From: Dyella jiangningensis
GTDB taxonomy: Bacteria > Pseudomonadota > Gammaproteobacteria > Xanthomonadales > Rhodanobacteraceae
DNA length: 64,000 nucleotides
Direction of reading: 5' to 3'
Assembly (NCBI RefSeq): GCF_003264855.1
Contig: NZ_NFZS01000001.1
Coordinates: forward strand, 434,001 to 498,000
Part shown: positions 25,568-35,718 of the stretch, in pieces
How the letters are laid out: each line of letters begins with the position of its first letter
Position numbering within the stretch: position 1 is the first letter of the stretch
Position numbers and translations under genes: made by a program
Notes under the pieces: generated by a model
The model's database searches: none
What the model was told of the DNA's origin: nothing
The model's input: only the letters and a program-made list of their open reading frames with translations

Positions 25568-26449
25568 TTATCGCCTCGCCGCAAGCCCCTTCAGCGCCTC
25601 CCACACCACCGTCGCCAGCGGCGACAACGAACGCTGCCTGCGCTTGAGCAGCACCACGTCGCGATGCTCCTGTGGCGTCAGCGGACGCGTCACCAATGTG
25701 GCGGGCGGTGGCGACAGGGCCGGACTCACGCTGATGCCCAAACCCGCTTCAACCATGCGGAACGCCGTATGCGTGTGACCCGTCTGCTGCACCACGGTCG
25801 GTTCGATCCCGCGGCGCGCGAACACCTGGTCGATCAACCGCCGGCTTCCCGAGGAGTAGTCGAGCAGTATCAGCGGCTGGCCCTGCAATTTGCGCCAGGG
25901 CACGCGATCCAGCGTGGCCAGCGGATGGTCGGGACGGCACACCAGCACGAACGGGTCGCGCAGGATGAGCTCGCTGTCGAACTCGCCGGTGTCGGGTGGT
26001 TCGATGGCCAGGCCAAAATCCACCTCGCCACCGCGCACGCTGTCGAGCACCATGGTCTGTGCCTGATCGTGCAGCTGGATGACGAGCTCGGGAAACCGAC
26101 GCGCGCACTCCGCAATGCATGGCGGCATCAGGCCTGCCGATAGCGTGGGCACCGAAGCGACGTGCACCTTGCCGCGGCGACGCTCGCTTTCCGAGTGCAC
26201 ATGGGCAAGCACGCCTTCGAGCTCATCCAGCACGCGGCCGATCGCGCTCTCCAGGTAGCGGCCGGCTTCGGTCGGTACGACCTCGCGCGTATTGCGGTCG
26301 AACAGCTTGAGGCCCAGCTCGCTTTCCAGTTCGGCGACATGCCGGCTGACCGCGGGCTGGCTCAGGTGCAGGCTTTCGGCCGCGCGCCGGAAATGCTGCA
26401 GCCGGGCCACGGCGAGAAAGGCGCGAAGCTGGCGCAGGCTGATATTCAT
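25568..26449 (-). CDS. LysR-family transcriptional regulator
   Basis: 293 residues. N-terminal winged helix MNISLRQLRAFLAVARLQHFRRAAESL with recognition helix SQPAVSRHVAELE, followed by the effector-binding domain (from about 90: KVHVASVPTLSAGLMPP). It diverges from the BASS-type transporter gene across 95 bp of AT-rich DNA with repeated GATC cores (26456-26473), so by the usual LysR rule it should control that gene and itself. Confidence 0.93.
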   Translation of the reverse strand: MNISLRQLRAFLAVARLQHFRRAAESLHLSQPAVSRHVAELESELGLKLFDRNTREVVPTEAGRYLESAIGRVLDELEGVLAHVHSESERRRGKVHVASVPTLSAGLMPPCIAECARRFPELVIQLHDQAQTMVLDSVRGGEVDFGLAIEPPDTGEFDSELILRDPFVLVCRPDHPLATLDRVPWRKLQGQPLILLDYSSGSRRLIDQVFARRGIEPTVVQQTGHTHTAFRMVEAGLGISVSPALSPPPATLVTRPLTPQEHRDVVLLKRRQRSLSPLATVVWEALKGLAARR

Positions 26450-26544
26450 AACAAGATCATATCAATAGATCAGATAATACGATTTGAATAATCAATGCGG
26501 CGAAGGTCCAATAGCCGCCTGTCTCGTCCGTTCGCCAACCCGTC

Positions 26545-27543
26545 ATGTTCCTGCGCCGCTTTTTTCCTGATCGCTTCACCTGCGCCCTGATCCTCACGGT
26601 GGCGCTTGCCAGCGTGCTGCCGTGCCGCGGCGCGACGGCAAGCGCGTTCAGCGTGCTGACCGACCTGGCCATCGCGCTGTTGTTCTTCCTGCACGGCGCG
26701 AAGCTGTCGCGTGAAGCGGTGGTCGCGGGCATGACGCACTGGCGCCTGCACCTCACCGTGCTGGCCAGCACCTTCGTGATGTTTCCTGTGCTGGGCGTGC
26801 TGCTGCGCCCACTGCTGTCGCCGCTGGTTACGCCCGATCTGTACCTGGGTGTGCTGTTCCTGTGCACGCTGCCGTCGACGGTGCAGTCGTCGATTGCCTT
26901 CACATCGATGGCCCGAGGGAATATTCCCGCCGCCATCTGTGCCGCTTCGGCGTCCAGCCTGCTTGGCATCTTCGTCACGCCATTGCTGGTCGGCGTGTTG
27001 CTGGAGTCGCATGGGCAGGCCGGCATGAGCTGGGATGCGGTCGGCGCCATCGTGTTGCAGCTGCTGGTGCCGTTCGTGGCCGGCCAGGTCGCGCAGCGCT
27101 GGATCGGTCGCTGGGTGGGGCGGCGTCGCGCCATGCTGTCGTACGTGGACCAGGGCTCGATCCTGCTGGTGGTCTACACCGCTTTCAGCGCGGCAGTGTT
27201 GCAGGGCCTGTGGAAGCAGATGCCGTTGCCGGTGCTGGGCGGCCTGCTGGTGGTCAACGCCGTGCTGCTGGCGATCGCCTTGTTGATGACGCGCTACGGT
27301 GCGCGCCTGCTTGGTTTCAAGCGTGCGGACGAAATCACCATCGTGTTCTGCGGATCGAAGAAGAGTCTCGCCAGCGGCGTGCCGATGGCGAAGGTGCTGT
27401 TCGCAGGCCATCCGCTCGGTGCGATCGTGTTGCCGATCATGCTGTTCCATCAGATCCAGCTGATGACGTGCGCCGTGCTGGCGCGGAAGTATGCGGCGCG
27501 GCCGGTGGAGGTGAGCCGCAAGCTTGCCGAGACGTCCAACTGA
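26545..27543 (+). CDS. BASS/SBF-like transporter (YfeH/SLC10A7 type)
   Basis: 332 residues with about nine to ten membrane helices; MFLRRFFPDRFTCALIL start. Motifs of the SBF-like group (PF13593): FFLHGAKLSREAVVAG, LCTLPSTVQSSIAFTSMARGN and FCGSKKSLASGVPMA, the last with the two conserved pairs facing the substrate site. Bacterial members are related to bile acid:sodium symporters, but real substrates are mostly unknown. It is divergent from its likely LysR regulator. A REP pair follows the stop. Confidence 0.9.
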   Translation: MFLRRFFPDRFTCALILTVALASVLPCRGATASAFSVLTDLAIALLFFLHGAKLSREAVVAGMTHWRLHLTVLASTFVMFPVLGVLLRPLLSPLVTPDLYLGVLFLCTLPSTVQSSIAFTSMARGNIPAAICAASASSLLGIFVTPLLVGVLLESHGQAGMSWDAVGAIVLQLLVPFVAGQVAQRWIGRWVGRRRAMLSYVDQGSILLVVYTAFSAAVLQGLWKQMPLPVLGGLLVVNAVLLAIALLMTRYGARLLGFKRADEITIVFCGSKKSLASGVPMAKVLFAGHPLGAIVLPIMLFHQIQLMTCAVLARKYAARPVEVSRKLAETSN

Positions 27544-27558
27544 GCTCGACGCTCGTCT

Positions 27559-27681
27559 GTAGGAGCGCACCCAGTGCGAGATAAGCCGACGAAGCGGCGA
27601 CAAGGCAGGTCCTGTGCTTCGCGAAAGCCGAATGCATCGGCAGGTTGGCACGGTGCGGTCGCGCACTGGGTGCGCTCCTAC
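27559..27681. repeat. GTAG REP-like inverted pair
   Basis: GTAGGAGCGCACCCAGTGCG on the left and its inverse ending in CTAC at 27681, between the convergent BASS transporter and purH genes. Confidence 0.9.
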
Positions 27682-27693
27682 AGGGAACAGCGA

Positions 27694-27720
27694 GAAAAAA
27701 ACGGGGCCCTGAGGCCCCGT
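27694..27720 (-). terminator. purH terminator
   Basis: ACGGGGCC/GGCCCCGT stem (27701-27720) with a CTGA loop; on the minus strand it is followed by seven T. It lies 15 bases past the purH stop. Confidence 0.9.
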
Positions 27721-27734
27721 CTTGTCTCATCGCC

Positions 27735-29346
27735 TCAATGGCGGAAATGGCGGATGCCGGTGAAGACCATCGCCATGCCGTGCTCGTCGGCTGCGGCGAT
27801 CACTTCCGCGTCGCGCATCGAGCCGCCCGGCTGGATCACTGCGCTGATGCCGGCCGCTGCCGCCGCATCGATGCCGTCGCGGAACGGGAAGAACGCGTCG
27901 GAGGCCATCACCGAGCCACGCACTTCCAGCTTTTCGTCGGCGGCCTTGATGCCGGCGATCTTGGCGCTGTAGACGCGGCTCATCTGGCCGGCGCCCACGC
28001 CGATAGTCTGGCGATTCTTGGCGTAGACGATGGCGTTGCTCTTGACGTACTTGGCCACCTTCCAGGCGAAGATGAGGTCGTCGATCTCGGCAGGCGTCGG
28101 CGCGCGCTGGGTGACGATCTTCAGGTCTTCGGCCTTCACCATCGCGCGGTCGGCCGTCTGGATCAGCAGGCCCGAGCCCACGCGGCGCACGTCGTTGCCC
28201 GGATGCGCCTTGCTCAGGTCGCCATCGGCCGGCGCGGGAATTTCCAGCACGCGCACGTTGGTCTTCTTGGCGAACGCCTTGAGTGCGTCGCCCTCGTAAC
28301 CGGGCGCAAGCACCACTTCCACGAACTGGCGATCCACGATGGCCTTGGCCGTGGCCGCATCGACCACGCGATTGAAGGCGATGATGCCGCCGAAGGCCGA
28401 AGTCGGATCGGTCTGGTACGCAAGGTCGTACGCGCGACCGATGCCGTCGAGGCTCACCGCCACGCCGCACGGGTTGGCATGCTTGACGATGACGCACGCC
28501 GGCTTGGTAAAACTACGTACGCATTCCCACGCGGCATCGGAGTCGGCGATGTTGTTGAACGAAAGCTCCTTGCCCTGCAGCTGGCGGAATGTGGCCAGCG
28601 TGCCCGGTGCCGGATACAGGTCACGGTAGAACGCTGCGCTGCTGGTGCGGGTTCTCGCCGTAGCGCAGATCCATCAGTTTCACGAAGCGGCCGTTGGCCT
28701 GCTCGGGGAAGGCCTCGTGGCCAGCGATGCCGTCGAGACTGTCGTTGAGCTTGAGCGCCGAGAGGTAATCGCTGATTGCGCCGTCGTAGTTGGACACACG
28801 ATTGAACGCGGCGACGGCGAGCTTGAAGCGCGTGGCGCGGCAGAGTCCGCCCTGCTGTTCGATCTCGGCAAGCGCTTCCTCGTACTGGTCGGGCGAGGTG
28901 AGCACGCCCACGTCGTTCCAGTTCTTGGCCGCCGAGCGCAGCATGGCCGGGCCGCCGATGTCGATGTTCTCGATGGCCTGTTCGAGCGTGCAGTCGGGCT
29001 TGGCCACGGTCTGCTCGAACGGATAGAGATTGAGCACGAGAAGATCGATCGGCTGGATGCCGAGGTCCGCCATGACCGCGTCGTCGGTGCCGCGGCGGCC
29101 GAGCAGGCCGCCATGCACCTTCGGGTGCAGCGTCTTCACGCGGCCATCCATGATCTCGGGAAAGCCGGTGAGCTCGCTCACGTCCTTCACGGCGATGCCG
29201 GCGTCACGCAGCGCCTTGGCGCTGCCACCGGTGGAAAGCAGTTCGACGCCGACCTTGCTGAGTCGCTGGCCCAGTTCGAGCAGTCCGGTCTTGTCCGACA
29301 CGCTGATCAGCGCGCGGCGAATGGGAGTCACAGCAGGGGCAGACAT
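27735..29346 (-). pseudogene. purH: Bifunctional AICAR transformylase/IMP cyclohydrolase, frameshifted
   Basis: PurH makes the last two steps of IMP synthesis. The start at 29346 ([21 protein letters not shown]) has GGAAG upstream. The N-terminal IMP cyclohydrolase part is intact ([24 protein letters not shown]-like [12 protein letters not shown]). After RYGENPHQ (about 28641) one extra base shifts the frame; the first frame stops at 28621. The other frame carries the rest: [47 protein letters not shown]-like [13 protein letters not shown], ending RHFRH at 27735. Without the extra base the protein would be about 536 residues, normal for PurH. In an otherwise intact, normally purine-prototrophic background a sequencing error is as likely as a true lesion. 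Same strand and order as fis. Confidence 0.9.
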
Positions 29347-29374
29347 GGCAGCTTCCATAACGGGGAAGCCGCAC

Positions 29375-29380
29375 ATTATA
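29375..29380 (-). promoter_or_regulatory. Possible purH -10 box
   Basis: Perfect TATAAT on the minus strand, about 29 bases upstream of the purH start. A -35 box is poor (TTGCCG lies 20 bases further up), so it may be an extended or activated promoter. purH may also be read from fis. Confidence 0.45.
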
Positions 29381-29496
29381 GCCGTCTGGAGCGCAGGCGT
29401 CGGCAAGCCCGGCCATCAGCGGATGGACGGCCAAACGCCGCGGACGCGCGAGAACCTGGAATGAAGACGCGCTGGCTTGGGTGAGGTGTGGCGTGC

Positions 29497-29784
29497 TTAC
29501 AGCAGGCCGTGCGCGGCCAGCTTCTTGCGCAGCGTGGCGCGGTTGATGCCGAGCACCGCGGCGGCGCGGCTCTGGTTGCCGTCATGCCAGGCCAGTACTT
29601 CGCGCAGCAGTGGGCCTTCGACTTCGCGAATGACGAGTGCGTGCAGGCCCTCGTCGCACTCGGTATCGCCGATGTCGGCGAGATAGCGACGTACGGTGCG
29701 GGTGACACATTCGCTCAACGCGCTCTGCGACGAATGCTCTTTGGGAGATTCGTTGGCAGGCAGTCTTACGGCATTCACTGACAT
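29497..29784 (-). CDS. fis: Nucleoid-associated/DNA-binding protein Fis
   Basis: 95 residues, ATG 29784 preceded by GAGGGGAA. The C-terminal helix-turn-helix is the Fis signature: GNQSRAAAVLGINRATLRKKL. The N-terminal half holds the dimerisation helices (RTVRRYLADIGDTECDEGLHALVIREVEGP). Fis bends DNA and tunes growth-rate-dependent genes. It lies upstream of purH on the same strand, an order usual in Xanthomonadales; the customary dusB partner is absent and a zinc-ribbon protein gene precedes it. Confidence 0.95.
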   Translation of the reverse strand: MSVNAVRLPANESPKEHSSQSALSECVTRTVRRYLADIGDTECDEGLHALVIREVEGPLLREVLAWHDGNQSRAAAVLGINRATLRKKLAAHGLL

Positions 29785-29810
29785 TTCCCCTCACGCTCTA
29801 ACGCGCCGGC

Positions 29811-29840
29811 TACATAGGCCGTTGCAATTGGTTATGGCAA
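29811..29840 (-). promoter_or_regulatory. Possible fis promoter
   Basis: On the minus strand TTGCCA (29840-29835), 18 bases, TATGTA (29816-29811), about 27 bases upstream of the fis start codon. Reasonable sigma-70 match, unproven. Confidence 0.4.
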
Positions 29841-29913
29841 TACCGCGGGCGGCGGCTCGCATGGAACGCCGGGTGCAGCAGTAAGGACGAAGGACCGAGT
29901 TTACCCTCGCGGG

Positions 29914-29986
29914 CCGACAATTTTAAGTCCCTATTTGTCGGATAGATGTTTCCCTATGACCATCAGGGAAATGTCCTATGGACAAA
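29914..29986. promoter_or_regulatory. Symmetric multi-box dyad upstream of fis
   Basis: TTTGTC-N9-TTTCCCT-N9-AGGGAAA-N9-GACAAA spans 29934-29986 and is exactly symmetric about 29960, all three spacers being nine bases. A second palindrome TGTCC-TAT-GGACA lies at 29972-29984, CCGACAA/TTGTCGG pairs at 29914-29920 and 29935-29941, and TCCCTAT is repeated at 29928 and 29951. It lies between the zinc-ribbon gene and fis, about 75-150 bp upstream of the proposed fis promoter. Probably a binding array for an unknown regulator; it could instead fold as RNA. Confidence 0.6.
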
Positions 29987-30060
29987 ATTCACGGTCGATG
30001 GCACGGGCTGTGCCTGGGCGGTCCACCGCCGATCGGCGGGCCGCGCAGCCAAATAGACGG

Positions 30061-30849
30061 CTATTCGAAACCGAACTCGAACGCCACGGCCTTGCCGTCG
30101 GGATCTTCCACTTCGAGCATCAGCGCGGCCGTGGCGCCGGGTGCGAGACCGCGTTGCATCACGTTGGCATCGCCCAGGTATTCGCCGGGACGCAACCGTC
30201 GCATGGCGAGGCGCTTGCCGTTCGCGTCGGACAAGGTGACCGACACCACCGGATAGGGCTGCGCGAAATCGGCATCGTTGCGCAGGCTGGCCGTGATCAT
30301 GAGGGCGCCCTGCACCGATGGATGTGCCTGTACGTCTCGCGCAAGCAGGCTCAGCTTGGATGTGTCCTGCACGAGCGGCAGGCGACAGCCGAGGGTGGAG
30401 CAGGCATCCCGCAGCACGGGGCCCATGGTCGCGTCGCTGATCAGGAAATCGCGCTTGGCCCAGGCCACCTGGGCGCCGAGGGCCAGCAGCAACAGGGCGC
30501 AGGCCGTTATCCAGGGCCAACGGCGGCCGCGCTTTTCCTTCTGCCGCGCGAAGCGCGGCGCCACCACCAACTGGCTGAAATCCTCCGCGGACCCTTGTGG
30601 CGGCGTGTGCTCCGCCACGGCGGGCATCTCGACGGGGGGCCGATAGACGGCGAGGTCCAGGCGCGGCGGTGCGGATTCGTTGCGCGCCGGCAGATGATGG
30701 AACGGTTCGGGCGGAAGCTGATCGCTCAGGCTGGCCAGCGCGTCGAACGGCGCATCGCAATGACCACACACGACCTCGCCGCGCGCTTGCGCAAGCGTTT
30801 CCGTGTTCAGCGAGAACACGGTCAGGCAATCGGGGCATTGGGCGTACAT
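30061..30849 (-). CDS. Zinc-ribbon membrane protein, DUF3426 family
   Basis: 262 residues. An MJ0042-type zinc ribbon is at the N-terminus (CPDC at 5-8, CGHC at 28-31), then a charged linker, one membrane helix (about 113-130, WITACALLLLALGAQVAWA), and a C-terminal DUF3426 domain (about 135-262) outside the cytoplasm. Common between prmA and dusB/fis in betaproteobacteria and xanthomonads; role unknown. Downstream of prmA by about 110 bp. Confidence 0.88.
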   Translation of the reverse strand: MYAQCPDCLTVFSLNTETLAQARGEVVCGHCDAPFDALASLSDQLPPEPFHHLPARNESAPPRLDLAVYRPPVEMPAVAEHTPPQGSAEDFSQLVVAPRFARQKEKRGRRWPWITACALLLLALGAQVAWAKRDFLISDATMGPVLRDACSTLGCRLPLVQDTSKLSLLARDVQAHPSVQGALMITASLRNDADFAQPYPVVSVTLSDANGKRLAMRRLRPGEYLGDANVMQRGLAPGATAALMLEVEDPDGKAVAFEFGFE

Positions 30850-30961
30850 GCGATCCGCGGAAATCGAACTGAGGCAAGCCTAGTGCAGGCGTGCCGACAA
30901 ATCACGCGCATGCATGCGTGGATCGTGAACGGGCGCTCAGCTGCAGTGCGTCGTCGCGCGG

Positions 30962-31894
30962 TCAGCGGCCCGATGCGCGCCGACCGCTGATGCGCACCCA
31001 GTCTTCCAGCGTGTCCACGCGCAGGTCGTCGAACCATTCCGCGTAGCGTTGCAGCAGTTCGTCTTCCTGGCCTTGCAGGATGCCGGAGATCGCAAACGGC
31101 GCGCCGGGCTTCGCGGCGGCGGCAAAGGTCGGCGCCAACTCGCCCAGCGGGCCGGCGAGGATGTTGGCGATGAAGACGTCCGCGGGCGACGCGCTTGGAT
31201 GCGCAGGAGCGGCTTCCAGCATGGAATCTTCGGGCAGGAACAGGGCGAGGCGATCGGCCACCTCGTTGCGCTCGGCGTTATCGGCCGAAGCGGTGAGCGC
31301 CTGCGGGTCGTTGTCCACGCCCACCGCGCTGGCGGCGCCGAGTTTCAGTGCGGCGATGGCAAGAATGCCCGAGCCGCAGCCGAAATCGGTAACGGTCTTG
31401 CCCTTGAGATCCAGGCTGTCGAGCCAGGCCAGGCACAGCGCCGTGGTTGGATGCGTGCCGCTGCCGAAGGCGAGGCCGGGGTCGAGCCGAACCACCACGA
31501 TGTCCTCATCGGCAGGTGGCTCGATGTTCCACGGATAGATCCACAGCCGCCGGCCGAAGGCCATCGGCTTGAACTGGTCCATCCAGGCGCGTTCCCAGTC
31601 CTCGTCGGCCACGTCGCGGAACTGCATGTGGTCCGGTTCCAGCCAGGGCAGCAGGTCGCCCAGCGCTTCGCTCAGGCCGCGGCGATCGGTATCGGCCTCG
31701 AACAGCGCGTTGAGCGTGATGGTCGGCCACAACGGCAGCTCGCCCACGCCCGGCTCGAAGATGGCCTGCTCGTCCGGCGTTTCCGCATCGGCGTCCTGCA
31801 TGGTGATGGACAGCGCGCCGAGCTCATCGAGTGCCTCCTCCACGCGGGGCTGCTGTTCGGAGCGGACGGTGAGCGAGAGTTCTAGCCAGGGCAT
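30962..31894 (-). CDS. prmA: Ribosomal protein L11 methyltransferase
   Basis: 310 residues, normal for PrmA (about 293-310). Trimethylates ribosomal protein L11 using SAM. N-terminal L11-recognition domain (MPWLELSLTVRSEQQPRVEEAL), then the class I methyltransferase: DPGLAFGSGTHPTT, the SAM-binding VTDFGCGSGILAIAALKLGA, and the catalytic-loop region VFIANILAGPL. It lies downstream of accC with a repeat-rich gap and a small unknown gene between. Confidence 0.95.
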   Translation of the reverse strand: MPWLELSLTVRSEQQPRVEEALDELGALSITMQDADAETPDEQAIFEPGVGELPLWPTITLNALFEADTDRRGLSEALGDLLPWLEPDHMQFRDVADEDWERAWMDQFKPMAFGRRLWIYPWNIEPPADEDIVVVRLDPGLAFGSGTHPTTALCLAWLDSLDLKGKTVTDFGCGSGILAIAALKLGAASAVGVDNDPQALTASADNAERNEVADRLALFLPEDSMLEAAPAHPSASPADVFIANILAGPLGELAPTFAAAAKPGAPFAISGILQGQEDELLQRYAEWFDDLRVDTLEDWVRISGRRASGR

Positions 31895-31958
31895 GGCGGG
31901 TTCCTGCGGGTGAAGCGGGTATTGTCGCCGATGTGGGAGGCCTCCGCTCGCCTGCGCT

Positions 31959-32098
31959 GTAGGAGCTCACCCTGTGCGCGACCGCGGAGCAGCGGTGTAA
32001 CTCAGTGGTTGTTAGGTAGGTGAGCGCGGGGGACGAGGAAAAGCCCGCCGTCGAGGTCAGCATGCGGTGTCGCTGTCGCGCACAGGGTGCGCTCCCAC
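31959..32098. repeat. GTAG REP-like inverted pair
   Basis: Left copy GTAGGAGCTCACCCTGTGCG (one base variant in the arm), right inverse copy ending GGGTGCGCTCCCAC. First of two adjacent pairs that fill the 357-bp gap between prmA and the next gene. Confidence 0.88.
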
Positions 32099-32119
32099 AC
32101 TGACTGGCAGGTCTTCCCT

Positions 32120-32255
32120 GTAGGAGCGCACCCTGTGCGCGACCGCAGGGCGACGGTGTGCGCCTGTCTCAGGTTTTCGCACGGATCCGAGTGTGGCGAC
32201 AGCTGTCTGGCGAGGCGATCCTGCGGCGCCGATCGCGCACTGGGTGCGCTCCTAC
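32120..32255. repeat. GTAG REP-like inverted pair overlapping a gene end
   Basis: Left copy GTAGGAGCGCACCCTGTGCG at 32120, right inverse copy ending in CTAC at 32255. The last four bases on the minus strand, GTAG, contain the TAG stop codon of the minus-strand gene ending at 32252. Confidence 0.9.
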
Positions 32256-32605
32256 ACGGAGGAGAGGAACGCATCGTGGCGGTGGTAGTGGTCGAGGGCG
32301 CGGACGAAGTCGGCGATGCTGGATTCCGCTTTGTGCCGGCGCTGCACGAACAGCACTTCGACGAAATCAGCCGCTTCCAGGAAATGGCGCAGATGGTGTT
32401 GCGCGGCGAACGCCGGCAGCGCTTCGCCGTTGTCGTCGATCAGCGCGTCGTCCTCATCGGCGACGTGCGAGAGATACAGGCGGCAGTCGGGCGAGGTGAT
32501 CTCGCCGCGGATGTAGACCCACGCATAGCGATCCCAGCCATCGCCTTCATCGAAGGCGGCCGTGATCGCGTCGATCGCGTCGGGAAGAGTCAGTAGTTCG
32601 GACAT
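32252..32605 (-). CDS. Conserved-looking small protein of unknown function
   Basis: 117 residues, ATG 32605. Soluble, acidic (DEGDGWDRYAWVYIRGE, LSHVADEDDALIDDNGE), with a helix-rich C-terminus, AAQHHLRHFLEAADFVEVLFVQRRH. No family recognised; the regular codon use and position 46 bp downstream of accC, same strand, support a real gene. Its stop codon TAG falls inside the GTAG of a REP element, so the original C-terminus may have been different. Confidence 0.7.
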   Translation of the reverse strand: MSELLTLPDAIDAITAAFDEGDGWDRYAWVYIRGEITSPDCRLYLSHVADEDDALIDDNGEALPAFAAQHHLRHFLEAADFVEVLFVQRRHKAESSIADFVRALDHYHRHDAFLSSV

Positions 32606-32651
32606 GTGGGAACGACACCGGCGAGCCGCGCGTGCGACTCGCCGGCAAAGC

Positions 32652-34019
<1,368 letters not shown>

Positions 34020-34041
34020 GGGCATAGAGGTCAGCCCGCGC

Positions 34042-34497
34042 TTAGGCGATCACGAACATCGGCTGGTCGAATTCCACCGGCTGGCCGTTCTCGAGCAGGA
34101 TGGCCTGCACGGTGCCGGCCACGTCGGCCTCGATCTGGTTGAACATCTTCATCGCTTCGATGATGCCCAGCGTCTCGCCGGCCTTGACCTGCTGGCCGAT
34201 CTTCACGAAGGCCGGGGCGCCGGGGCTGGCCGAGGCGTAGAAGGTGCCCACCATCGGCGCCTTCACCACGTGGCCTGCCGGCAGGGCCGGCGTGGCGGGG
34301 GCGGCTTCCGCGGCCGGCGCGGCAACCGGCGCCGCAGCGACCGGGGCCGCCTGGATGACCGGGGCGGCGGCCACGGTCACGCCGCCCTTGGGCACGCGGG
34401 ACAGGCGGACGACTTCTTCGCCTTCCTTGATCTCAAGTTCCGCGAGGTTGGATTCCTCGAGCAGGTCAATGAGCTTCTTGATCTTGCGCAGGTCCAT
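34042..34497 (-). CDS. accB: Acetyl-CoA carboxylase biotin carboxyl carrier protein
   Basis: 151 residues. N-terminal [20 protein letters not shown], an Ala/Pro-rich flexible linker (about 45-75), and the C-terminal biotinyl domain with the biotinylated Lys in EAMKM near residue 117. It carries the carboxyl group between AccC and the transferase. Located 22 bp upstream of accC and 69 bp downstream of aroQ. Confidence 0.97.
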   Translation of the reverse strand: MDLRKIKKLIDLLEESNLAELEIKEGEEVVRLSRVPKGGVTVAAAPVIQAAPVAAAPVAAPAAEAAPATPALPAGHVVKAPMVGTFYASASPGAPAFVKIGQQVKAGETLGIIEAMKMFNQIEADVAGTVQAILLENGQPVEFDQPMFVIA

Positions 34498-34566
34498 GGT
34501 TCAAACCTTTTCGTTCGTTGAGGCCGCCGGGGCGGCCGGATGGGAATGGATGATCGGCCGGAGCCG

Positions 34567-35022
34567 TCAGGAGGCCGCGCCGCTGCGGTCCAGGCGCAGC
34601 AGGGCGGCATCCAGCGCCAGCCGGTAGCTGTCCGGGCCGAAGCCGCAGATCACGCCGGCGGCGATGTCCGAGAGATACGAGTGGCGGCGGAATGCCTCGC
34701 GGGCGTGCACGTTCGACAGGTGCAGCTCGATGAAGGGAATCGCCACGCCGGCTAGCGCGTCTCGCAGGGCGATGCTGGTATGGGTAAAGGCGCCGGGGTT
34801 GATCAGGATGATCGCCGTGCCATCCAGGCGTGTCTGATGGATGCGGTCGATCAGCGCGTGCTCGGCGTTGGACTGGAAGGTTTCCAGCTCCTGGCCCGCC
34901 GCTTGTGCGCGCTGCACCAGAAAGGCGTCGATATCGCCCAGCGTGTCCCGGCCGTAAACCTCCGGCTCGCGCACGCCCAGCAGATTGAGATTGGGTCCAT
35001 GCAGGACCAGGATCTTCGCCAC
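34567..35022 (-). CDS. aroQ: Type II 3-dehydroquinate dehydratase
   Basis: 151 residues. Catalyses the third step of the shikimate pathway. Signature [18 protein letters not shown] with the active-site Tyr, the lid Arg region, [18 protein letters not shown], and [17 protein letters not shown] with the catalytic His. Full length for the type II family. First gene of the aroQ-accB-accC series common in gammaproteobacteria. Confidence 0.96.
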   Translation of the reverse strand: MAKILVLHGPNLNLLGVREPEVYGRDTLGDIDAFLVQRAQAAGQELETFQSNAEHALIDRIHQTRLDGTAIILINPGAFTHTSIALRDALAGVAIPFIELHLSNVHAREAFRRHSYLSDIAAGVICGFGPDSYRLALDAALLRLDRSGAAS

Positions 35023-35172
35023 GCCGTTACCTTGGATTCGAGCCGGATGAGCGGCGTCCGGCGCGGAGTGTGCGCGCGCCGGCCGTTCTTGTCCAGTTCG
35101 GCGCAGTTCGGCGATGTTTGAAGGAGAAGTTAACGTTTCACCGTGCGGAGACGTATGGCGACCGAAACCGCG

Positions 35173-35714
<542 letters not shown>

Positions 35715-35718
<4 letters not shown>

